From contig CADBAY010000020.1 in NCBI GenBank assembly GCA_902792815.1, forward strand, positions 1-32,567: a DNA stretch of 32,567 nucleotides, given 5' to 3'. Below are positions 22,354 to 32,567 of this stretch, in pieces. Positions within the stretch are counted from its first letter, which is position 1. The number at the start of each line of letters is the position of its first letter. The position numbers and the translations under genes were made by a program. This DNA comes from an uncultured Bacteroidia bacterium. GTDB taxonomy: Bacteria; Bacteroidota; Bacteroidia; Bacteroidales; UBA932. A model generated the notes under the pieces. It worked only from the letters and a program-made list of their open reading frames with translations. It ran no database searches and was not told where the DNA came from.

Positions 22354-23352
22354 ATGAAAAGGGTATTTTTCTTTTGCGTTTGCGCCGCTTTGGCGGCCGC
22401 TTGGGTTGCATCCTGTACTCCTTCGGCTATACCCGAGCCCAAGCCGCAGGAGCCGCAAGAGCAGCCGCAGGAGCCCGAACCGGACCCCGGGAACCTATCA
22501 TATCCGGTTGACGTCCAGGCTGCATTTGAAGAGGCCGGGCTGATTGCCCGCGTTAAGTCGTGCGTTCATTACAGCCCCCATAGCAGCGTTGATGTTACCG
22601 AGATTCGCTATACCGACTATGCCTCCCAGCCGCAGGCTGTGTTCGTGATGCAGGTTGACCTTTCCGATCCCACCGTGAGCATGACCAATACGGTGCCCGA
22701 CGGAAGAGAGAAACTCAGCTCCCAGCTGCGCCGCATCGACGCCGAGGGCAGCAGGGTGATAGGCGGCATAAACACCGACTTTTTTATAACCGATGCAGGC
22801 CCGACTGCCGGTCAGGCGCAGGGGATTTTCTGGCACAATGGCATCTGCCTTAAAGATACGTTCAATTCGCAGACCAACAGGCCGCGCTGCTTTGTGTATT
22901 GGGACGGGGACGAGACGGTGCGCATTGCCAGCAGCTCGTATTACACCCAAATCAAGGCCTCGACCTCTTTACGCGAGGCTTTCAGCGGCGGGCAGTTCCT
23001 GGTGGTAAACGGCGGGTATTCGACTATCACGGCAGACAGTGTCTACGGAGTGCATCCAAGAACGATGTTCGGCGTGCAGGAAGGCGGCAAGAAAGTGATC
23101 CTGGTAGTGCTGGACGGCCGCAACAGCGTGCTTGCCGTAGGGATGAATTATCCTGACATGCAGAAGATAATGAAGGCCCTCGGAAGCTTCGACTCCATCA
23201 ATATCGACGGCGGCGGATCTTCGACCTTTATTGTCCGTGACACTTCGAGCGGGGGTTACGGCCTCAATGCCAAATTCCTTATCAAGAATATGCCCTCCGA
23301 CGGCACCGAGAGGGCCATTGGCCCCGGCCTTGCCATCGTGGCTTCAGATTAA
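22354..23352 (+). CDS. Phosphodiester glycosidase (NAGPA/DUF2233) lipoprotein
   Basis: A 332-residue lipoprotein. The ATG at 22354 gives a lipobox VASC (cysteine 21); a Pro/Glu/Gln-rich linker follows (about 27-46). The NAGPA domain shows GGINTDFF, VVNGGYS, VHPRTMFGV, VVLDGRN, and DSINIDGGGSSTFIV near the end, which are the conserved blocks of the phosphodiester alpha-N-acetylglucosaminidase fold. Members remove GlcNAc-phosphodiesters or act in exopolysaccharide turnover; the substrate here is unknown. It stands alone on plus, convergent with the MBL-fold lipoprotein gene. The upstream region holds two ATCTTGCATA(A/T)AAA repeats (about 22306-22340) but no clear promoter box. Confidence 0.88.
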   Translation: MKRVFFFCVCAALAAAWVASCTPSAIPEPKPQEPQEQPQEPEPDPGNLSYPVDVQAAFEEAGLIARVKSCVHYSPHSSVDVTEIRYTDYASQPQAVFVMQVDLSDPTVSMTNTVPDGREKLSSQLRRIDAEGSRVIGGINTDFFITDAGPTAGQAQGIFWHNGICLKDTFNSQTNRPRCFVYWDGDETVRIASSSYYTQIKASTSLREAFSGGQFLVVNGGYSTITADSVYGVHPRTMFGVQEGGKKVILVVLDGRNSVLAVGMNYPDMQKIMKALGSFDSINIDGGGSSTFIVRDTSSGGYGLNAKFLIKNMPSDGTERAIGPGLAIVASD

Positions 23353-23377
23353 GGGCCACGGCTTTAAGCGCAAGACC

Positions 23378-25420
23378 TCACTTGCACTCGAATGGCCCGT
23401 GGATGGACGCCACGCGGTATTCGAAATCGGAATCGTCCAGTACGTAGATGTAGTAGGAATCGCCGCCAGGCTGCACCCGGAGCACGATGTGACCGCCGGT
23501 GGCGTCGAAGCGTGACGGGTAGTAGCCATCGTTCTTGAGGGTGGTCTTGAGGTTCTCCGACATATTGGTCGTGAATACGCGCAGGTTGGGGCTTGCCGTG
23601 AAGAAACGCTTGAGCGTGGCCGATGTGGGGTGGTTCTGCGTCCACACGCCGACTATCAGATTGTCGGGTTTCAGCGCCGAGACCAGGGCCGTGCTGTTGG
23701 TGTTGTTGGTGCAGTGGTGGTTGGCTTTCATCGCCTCCACTTTGCCGACGACCTTTGAAATGGGCTTCTCGATGTCTTTCCAACTGTATTCTTTGTAGTC
23801 ATTGTACTGGATATCGCCGCCTGCGAACCAGTCGAATTTGCCGAACTTGAGGGTGAACACGCAGGAGAAGATGTTCTCGTTGATGTCGTAGGTGCTCAGA
23901 TTTGCTAGACAGTCGGCCGCGGAAGGCACGTAGGTGGTATTGACGTTTGTTCCCGTGCCGGTCCAGATGTCGCCGCCGGCTGCAATTCCGCGAACCTCGA
24001 ACCCGGGATAACTCCCCGTGTCGTGCTGTAGCACTATCTGGTCGGTGTGCCCGACGGCCAGTTTCTCGCGCACGGTGCCGTTGACCCTGGTGGTCCAGTC
24101 GATAAAGTTGTAGTAGTTCTGCCGCCGGCCCTTGCCGCTCTCCCACACTGTAGAGGCGCGATTGTTCCAGTCACCGCGGTCGATGAGTTTGACTATGGGC
24201 CAGGATATGCCGACTTCCGGAAGTCCGTTCAGCAGGAAGCCTCCGGCATTGAGATTGATGGCCGGGGTGATGGTGCCGTTCTTGTCCACTACACGCCAGC
24301 CGTACTTTGCGAAGTTACTGGTGTAACCGCCCATATGGTCGCTGTGATAGTGGGAAATCATCATGTAATCGATCCTGCCGCCGGCGATTTCGGGGGCGAA
24401 GTGGCCAAGGTAGCGTACGATGACGTTGCCGCTTGAGTATTGTTGCGAGGGCCGCGAATATATGCCGGAACCGTCAGGGCCTTCGATTTCGAAGTCATTG
24501 GCGCCGGCAGCATCCACGAGCATGGTCGTGCCGTCCGGGAAGATATAGTAGAACGATTCCCCGCGCCCGCCGTTGATGGAGTGTATGTCCAGCCAGCCTT
24601 CCTGCCAGAGGGGCAGCGGCTCGCCCACTTTCACCTTGTCGGGGGAGGAGTACTCCACTTTTCCGGCCGTGATATGTTTTATTTCGCCCCGGGCAACGCT
24701 CACCGGAGTGCTGATGCCCAGTTCGCACTCCTTTCCTGAGCCGTTTTCCACCTTCACGCTCAAGCCGTTGCTGAAAGTTACGGGCGGCACCATGAACCAG
24801 ATTTCCTTACCTGCGCCGATTTCCACAGGGTTAGTGCATTTGAAACTGATGGTGCTGCCGCCGGATGTGAATTCTGACGACGGGATGCCGTTACCATCTA
24901 TGCTCACCGTCCCCTTCCCGGTCAGGACTTCATTGCCGAGGCCGCTTATCGTCACACGGGATATTGTCTCCTCTCCGCCGGTGAAACGAAGCACCAGCGC
25001 TCCGCATATATCCTTGAATTCCAGATTGTTGTCGCTGCTTTTGGCGACCATCACCGCACTTCCGCGGCCTGGCTTTCCCGGAACGCCTTCCTGCACTTGT
25101 GGCAGTTCGACATAAATCAGCCCGGCGTTGGTCGCTATGGTCGAGGACATATAGGGGTAGACCCCGTAGCGTCCGGGCAGAGCGATGCCTTCTGTGCTAA
25201 GTTCTTTCGCTGTGAACTTCCCGCTCCTGGCTGACGCTTCTCCGGCGTAGGCATACTCGGAATTCCCGGAATTGCCGTCAAAAACGGAAATCCTGGCATC
25301 CTGCTCCCAGCCGGATGCGATGCTCTCTTCGGCAATCGTGCCGAAAAAATCGCCCCCGGGTCTGGCCTCGGGCTTGCACGCTGCCACAACCAGCAGCAAC
25401 AACAGGATCTGCTTTTTCAT
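23378..25420 (-). CDS. Metallo-beta-lactamase-fold lipoprotein with fimbrillin-like domain
   Basis: A 680-residue lipoprotein. The ATG at 25420 gives MKKQILLLLLVVAAC (cysteine 15); an in-frame start further upstream would wreck the signal. Residues about 20-255 form a fimbrillin-like beta domain. The MBL fold follows, with HYHSDH at 357-362, GGDIQY and ANHHC further on, as in the ComEC-type hydrolase domain. Surface members with this N-terminal domain are uncharacterised; hydrolysis of a phosphodiester, ester or nucleic acid is possible. It has its own promoter box 8 bases before the ATG. It is convergent with the phosphodiester glycosidase gene, 25 bases apart. Confidence 0.85.
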   Translation of the reverse strand: MKKQILLLLLVVAACKPEARPGGDFFGTIAEESIASGWEQDARISVFDGNSGNSEYAYAGEASARSGKFTAKELSTEGIALPGRYGVYPYMSSTIATNAGLIYVELPQVQEGVPGKPGRGSAVMVAKSSDNNLEFKDICGALVLRFTGGEETISRVTISGLGNEVLTGKGTVSIDGNGIPSSEFTSGGSTISFKCTNPVEIGAGKEIWFMVPPVTFSNGLSVKVENGSGKECELGISTPVSVARGEIKHITAGKVEYSSPDKVKVGEPLPLWQEGWLDIHSINGGRGESFYYIFPDGTTMLVDAAGANDFEIEGPDGSGIYSRPSQQYSSGNVIVRYLGHFAPEIAGGRIDYMMISHYHSDHMGGYTSNFAKYGWRVVDKNGTITPAINLNAGGFLLNGLPEVGISWPIVKLIDRGDWNNRASTVWESGKGRRQNYYNFIDWTTRVNGTVREKLAVGHTDQIVLQHDTGSYPGFEVRGIAAGGDIWTGTGTNVNTTYVPSAADCLANLSTYDINENIFSCVFTLKFGKFDWFAGGDIQYNDYKEYSWKDIEKPISKVVGKVEAMKANHHCTNNTNSTALVSALKPDNLIVGVWTQNHPTSATLKRFFTASPNLRVFTTNMSENLKTTLKNDGYYPSRFDATGGHIVLRVQPGGDSYYIYVLDDSDFEYRVASIHGPFECK

Positions 25421-25428
25421 CACATCCT

Positions 25429-25459
25429 CAAAGATACAAATCCGCCTCCAAATATCAAA
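25429..25459 (-). promoter_or_regulatory. Promoter of the MBL-fold lipoprotein (TTTG-19-TATCTTTG)
   Basis: On the minus strand -33 TTTG (25459-25456), 19 bp, -7 TATCTTTG (25436-25429): a perfect match to the Bacteroidetes consensus. Only 8 bases separate the box from the ATG. Confidence 0.85.
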
Positions 25460-25640
25460 ACCGGCAGGGCACCGGGGCCTGTAGCTTATGCCCTTGTGGG
25501 CCATGTGCCCTTGTGCCGCGTGGGCCCGTAGCTCTGCCGTTGCCCTGTGCCTGTGGCTCCCCTGTCTGCCTTCCTTCCGCCCGCCAACATCCTTATTATC
25601 AGCAAGAGGCTGATATGGAAGTGGTTAGGCGCCACCGCCA
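25460..25640. other. Non-coding stretch between MBL-fold gene and tRNA-Ser
   Basis: GC-rich sequence with repeated TGCCCTTGTG units (25490-25520 region) and no supported gene. Nothing else recognisable. Confidence 0.4.
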
Positions 25641-25641
25641 T

Positions 25642-25670
25642 AAAAAAGCCCTAAGTGATTAACTTAGGGC
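25642..25670 (-). terminator. Terminator of tRNA-Ser
   Basis: On the minus strand GCCCTAAGT-taatc-ACTTAGGGC is followed by TTTTTTA, a classic intrinsic terminator a few bases after the tRNA 3' end. Confidence 0.9.
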
Positions 25671-25680
25671 TTAATTTCGG

Positions 25681-25770
25681 CGGAGAGAAAGGGATTCGAA
25701 CCCCCGAAGCAGGTTATGCCCGCTTAGCGCATTTCGAGTGCGCCGCCATAGACCACTCGGCCATCTCTCC
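25681..25770 (-). tRNA. tRNA-Ser (anticodon CGA)
   Basis: A 90-nt tRNA with the long variable arm typical of Ser. Acceptor GGAGAGA/TCTCTCC, discriminator G, anticodon stem GCGCA/TGCGC with loop CTCGAAA (anticodon CGA), T-arm GGGGGTTCGAATCCC. CCA is not encoded. It is divergent from dusB, whose start codon lies about 40 bases away. Confidence 0.95.
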
Positions 25771-25795
25771 GGGTGCAAAGTTCGTAAATATTTTT

Positions 25796-25803
25796 TAATT
25801 TTG
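25796..25803 (+). promoter_or_regulatory. -7 box of the dusB-lpxK-GH2 operon
   Basis: TAATTTTG (TAnnTTTG) with 6 bases to the dusB ATG. No good TTTG at the -33 position. Suggests a leaderless mRNA. Confidence 0.5.
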
Positions 25804-25809
25804 TACACT

Positions 25810-26830
25810 ATGACCATCGGAGATTTGAGTTTTGGCTCCAAACCCTTGTTCCTGGCGCCTATGGAGGATGTTACGGACATCTCTTTCCGCATCCTGTGCA
25901 AAGAGCAGGGAGCGGCCATGGTTTACACGGAATTCGTTCCCTCCGAGGGCCTTATACGCGACGCCGACAAGGCTATCGCCAAAATGCACACCCTCCCCGA
26001 GGAGGCTCCGGTGGGCATCCAAATTTACGGACACATACTTGAGAACATGGTGGAGGCCGCCCGTATGGCCGACCATGCCGCCGAGCTTGCAGGAGGCCAC
26101 GGTGCCGACATCATCGACATCAACTTCGGCTGCCCTGTATCAAAAATAGCAGCCCGTGGAGCCGGGAGCGGAATGATGCGCGAGCCCGACAAGATGGTGG
26201 CCATTACCAAAGCGGTGGTCGAGGCCGTCCATAAACCCGTTACCGTCAAAACGCGCCTCGGCTGGGACGAGGACAGCAAGATAATAGTAGAACTTGCAGA
26301 GCGCCTGCAGGATGTCGGTATCCAGGCCCTTACCATCCACGGCAGGACTCGCTGCCAGCTGTATCGGGGCAGCGCCGACTGGACTCTGATAGGAGAGGTG
26401 AAGAACAATCCCCGTATGCATATCCCCATCATCGGCAACGGCGACATTACCAACGGCCCCCAGGCCAAGGAGGCCTTCGACCGTTACGGTGTCGATGCAA
26501 TAATGATAGGCCGCGCTTCGTTTGGGCATCCCTGGGTGTTCAATGAGATACGGCATTATCTCGACACCGGAGAAGAGCTCCCGCCGCTCGCGGTGCCCCA
26601 AAGGGTTGCACTTGCCAAACGCCATTTCAATCTTTCGCTGCGCTACAAGGGCGCTCCGCGCGGAATTTACGAGATGCGCCGCCACCTGAGCTGCTACTTC
26701 AAGGGTCTGCCCGAGTTCAAGCCCACCCGTATGAAACTCGTCACCTCCAACGACCCGCAAGAGATACTCGATACCCTCGATTTCATAGCAACCAAGTGGG
26801 CCGATGTGCCTTTGGAATCCTCGAACGTAT

Positions 26831-26841
<11 letters not shown>
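25810..26841 (+). CDS. dusB: tRNA-dihydrouridine synthase B
   Basis: A 343-residue FMN enzyme that reduces uridine to dihydrouridine in tRNA D-loops. Blocks APMEDVTD (16-23), NFGCPVSK with the catalytic C108, KTRLGWD, IHGRTR and GNGDI, plus IGRASFGHPWVF, identify a bacterial Dus; the DusB subgroup is the usual one in Bacteroidetes. The open frame extends upstream into the tRNA-Ser gene, but the ATG at 25810 fits the family start and the promoter. Its end overlaps lpxK by 11 bases, so the two are co-transcribed. Confidence 0.92.
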
Positions 26842-30999
<4,158 letters not shown>

Positions 31000-31001
31000 A
31001 G

Positions 31002-31571
31002 CTAAACGGTGAGGATTTCCTTTTCCTTGGCGGCCACGATTTCGTCGACCGCCTTTACTTTTTTGTCGGTGAGTTTCTGTACCTCGTCCTCGGCTTCTTT
31101 CTCTATGTCCTCGGAGAGGCCCTCGTTCTTCTGGGCCTTTTTGAGGGTGTCGAAAGCATCCCTGCGGGCGTTACGTACGGTGACCTTGGTCTGCTCGCCG
31201 GTAGCTTTGGCCTTCTTGATGAGGTCTTTGCGCCTTTCCTCGGTGAGGGCGGGCACTACGCAGCGGATGATCTCGCCGTTGTTCTGGGGAGTGAAGCCAA
31301 GGTTGGCGTCCATGATGGCCTTTTCGATTTTGGGAATCATGTTCTTCTCCCAGGGCTGGAGGGCCAGGGTCTTGGCGTCGGGAGCCGATATCGAGCACAC
31401 CTGATGAACAGGGGTGGGACTGCCATAGTAATCAACCATAAGTCCGTTGAAAATGGCGGGGTTGGCCTTGCCGACACGGTATGTCTTGAGGTCTTCCTCG
31501 AGGAAGTTGAGGGCGTCGGCCATCTTGGCCTCGGCGCCGCTGACGATTTCTTTTGCTCTGTCGTTCAACAT
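31002..31571 (-). CDS. frr: Ribosome-recycling factor
   Basis: A 189-residue two-domain protein that, with EF-G, splits the post-termination ribosome. Recognisable family blocks: KTYRVGKANPAIF, YYGSPTPVHQV, PWEKNMIPKIEKAI, TPQNNGEIIRC, LTEERRKDLIKKAK and VRNARRDAFD. It starts 1 base after the pyrH stop and is transcribed from the pyrH promoter, the usual gene order. Confidence 0.97.
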   Translation of the reverse strand: MLNDRAKEIVSGAEAKMADALNFLEEDLKTYRVGKANPAIFNGLMVDYYGSPTPVHQVCSISAPDAKTLALQPWEKNMIPKIEKAIMDANLGFTPQNNGEIIRCVVPALTEERRKDLIKKAKATGEQTKVTVRNARRDAFDTLKKAQKNEGLSEDIEKEAEDEVQKLTDKKVKAVDEIVAAKEKEILTV

Positions 31572-31572
31572 A

Positions 31573-32280
31573 TTATTCTGCTTTTACTATTGTTCCGATG
31601 GGCTCTCCTTGCAACAGACGGGCCAAATTGCCCGGCGTGGTGACGTCGAAGACCACGATGGGCACGGGACCTTGCTCGCAAAGTGCATAGGCGGTCTGGT
31701 CCATTACCTTCAGGTGGTCGGCAAGGGCTTTGGTGAATGTGAGTTCAGTGTAGCGGGTGGCGGTGGGGTCTTTTTCCGGGTCGGCGGTATAGACGCCGTC
31801 AACGCGGGTCCCCTTGAGAAGGGCGTCGGCGCCGAGTTCGAGGGCGCGCAGGGCGGCTCCCGAGTCGGTGGTAAAGAACGGGTTGCCGGTACCTCCTGCA
31901 ATGAGGGCTACGCCGCCTTCTTCGAGCACCTTGATGGCGTTGTCGCGGGTGTAATAGCGGGCATAGGGCTCCAGGGGAGTGGCGGTAAACACTTCGGCGT
32001 TAACGCCTTGGCTCCTTATGGCTCCGGCCAGGGCAAGGGAGTTTATGATGGTGGCCAGCATGCCCATACGGTCGCCGGTCACGCGGTCGAACCCTTTGCC
32101 TACGCCTTGCAGGCCGCGGAATATGTTGCCTCCGCCGTTTACTATTGCCACTTGGTGCCCGGCACGTACGGCCGCCACCACTTCAGAGGCATAACGATTC
32201 AGACTCTCAGGCTCAAGGCCTTTGCCGGAGGGCCCGCCAAGGCTCTCGCCGCTAAGTTTCAGAAGAACTCTTTTGTACAT
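31573..32280 (-). CDS. pyrH: UMP kinase
   Basis: A 235-residue hexameric amino-acid-kinase-fold enzyme converting UMP to UDP. Blocks LKLSGESLGG (N-terminus), IVNGGGNIFRG, DRMGMLATIINSLAL, GTGNPFFTTDSGAALRA and KGTRVDGVYTADPEKD identify bacterial PyrH. The ATG is preceded by the TTTG-20-TATTTTTG promoter at 32304-32335. It forms an operon with frr. Confidence 0.97.
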   Translation of the reverse strand: MYKRVLLKLSGESLGGPSGKGLEPESLNRYASEVVAAVRAGHQVAIVNGGGNIFRGLQGVGKGFDRVTGDRMGMLATIINSLALAGAIRSQGVNAEVFTATPLEPYARYYTRDNAIKVLEEGGVALIAGGTGNPFFTTDSGAALRALELGADALLKGTRVDGVYTADPEKDPTATRYTELTFTKALADHLKVMDQTAYALCEQGPVPIVVFDVTTPGNLARLLQGEPIGTIVKAE

Positions 32281-32303
32281 ACACCAGATATGATTGTAAC
32301 AAA

Positions 32304-32335
32304 CAAAAATATCGGAAATTCTTCAGAAAAGCAAA
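32304..32335 (-). promoter_or_regulatory. Promoter of pyrH-frr
   Basis: On the minus strand -33 TTTG (32335-32332), 20 bp, -7 TATTTTTG (32311-32304). A second TATTTTTG overlaps the -33 box. The leader should be about 18-20 nt. Confidence 0.7.
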
Positions 32336-32350
32336 AATACTTGATATTGC

Positions 32351-32478
32351 CGCTTCGGGGCTCCTTCCTGCGGCGGACTACGGCCTTCGGCCTATCCCTC
32401 CCAGCCTGACGGCCGGGCCCCTCCCACTCACGGCTGCGTGGGCGCAGACGGTCCGCCGCGGGAAGGTGCCCCGAAGCG
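32351..32478. repeat. Palindromic element, copy C
   Basis: Arms 32351-32377 and 32452-32478 match at 25 of 27 positions. The core has CGGCC-TTC-GGCC, the box CCCTCCC, a hairpin closed by CCCAGC/GCCGGG (one mismatch), the box GGGCCCCTCCC, then CTGCG-tggg-CGCAG. Arm sequences differ from those of the other two copies. The right arm ends one base from the stop codon of the partial gene at 32480, as copy A does at malQ. Confidence 0.8.
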
Positions 32479-32479
32479 A

Positions 32480-32567
32480 TTAAGGAAGTTTGTTGAAGTC
32501 GTCCTTCAAGCTGTCGGCGCGGAGCAGCATCTGGATGGAACTCAGCGAGCAGTTGACCCAGAACGTG
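32480..32567 (-). CDS. C-terminus of an unidentified protein (cut by window edge)
   Basis: The minus strand carries 28 codons before a TAA at 32482-32480, reading TFWVNCSLSSIQMLLRADSL and then KDDFNKLP. Base composition and frame look coding, and the palindromic element follows the stop directly. Too short to name. It is upstream of pyrH on the same strand, but pyrH has its own promoter. Confidence 0.55.
   Translation of the reverse strand, partial: TFWVNCSLSSIQMLLRADSLKDDFNKLP

Noticed and set aside
25738-25809. N-terminal extension of dusB into tRNA-Ser
   Set aside because: Family members begin near MTIGDLSF, and the promoter box lies between the extension and that ATG.
31447-32409. 320-codon plus-strand frame across frr and pyrH
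   Set aside because: Antisense shadow of two secure housekeeping genes, with no recognisable domain.

Overview
The window looks like chromosomal DNA from a GC-rich member of the Bacteroidales, probably an uncultured gut lineage; a Cryptobacteroides-like relative is a guess. Evidence for this is direct: TAnnTTTG -7 promoter boxes, some with TTTG about 19-20 bp upstream; a serine palmitoyltransferase gene; BACON and Omp28-type domains; fimbrillin-like N-terminal domains on lipoproteins; GH2 and GH77 enzymes; and M64 and C69 peptidases. No plasmid, prophage, CRISPR array or rRNA genes are visible.

Layout. 1-4058 (minus): start of a glycyl-tRNA synthetase gene, then an apparent operon (in transcription order) of serine palmitoyltransferase, a short-chain dehydrogenase and 4-alpha-glucanotransferase. 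4250-6209: a small lipoprotein and a CyuA-type desulfidase on minus, divergent from a tRNA-Gly(GCC) on plus. 6211-6640 is a non-coding, highly structured stretch with a duplicated tRNA-Gly 3' end. 6682-7140: a small OB-fold-like lipoprotein. 7137-15958 (minus): a long, tightly packed operon with a Spy-like periplasmic protein, pheS, a 41-codon small ORF, an M64 metallopeptidase lipoprotein, a BACON/Omp28 lipoprotein with a CxxC motif, and a very large M64/leucine-rich-repeat lipoprotein. 15960-18045 is an accessory patch: repeats, a damaged tRNA-Pro-like gene, a FISUMP-type lipoprotein and an internally deleted IS30-family element. 18046-19764: a C69 dipeptidase. 19835-22086: an NfeD-like protein, flotillin and small HTH regulator operon. 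22354-23352: a phosphodiester glycosidase lipoprotein. 23378-25420 (minus): a metallo-beta-lactamase-fold lipoprotein. 25681-25770: tRNA-Ser(CGA). 25810-30999: dusB, lpxK and a GH2 beta-galactosidase, overlapping one another. 31002-32280 (minus): pyrH-frr. 32480-end: 3' end of an unidentified gene.

How the parts relate. The secreted enzymes (two M64 peptidases, C69 peptidase, phosphodiester glycosidase, MBL-fold lipoprotein, GH2) point to a host- or diet-polymer-degrading surface lifestyle. SPT plus the adjacent reductase would supply sphinganine for membrane sphingolipids. The flotillin/NfeD pair may organise membrane domains, although any link between that and the sphingolipids is inference.

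The most unusual signals are non-coding. A family of about 112-128 bp elements has a shared core (two CCCTCCC-type boxes and three small hairpins) closed by a long stem whose sequence differs at each locus (92-203, 6481-6604, 32351-32478). Two of the three abut the stop codon of the preceding gene. The others are the composite tRNA-Gly region, the acidic small ORF wedged between pheS and the peptidase genes, and several promoters placed so close to ATG codons that leaderless mRNAs are expected.
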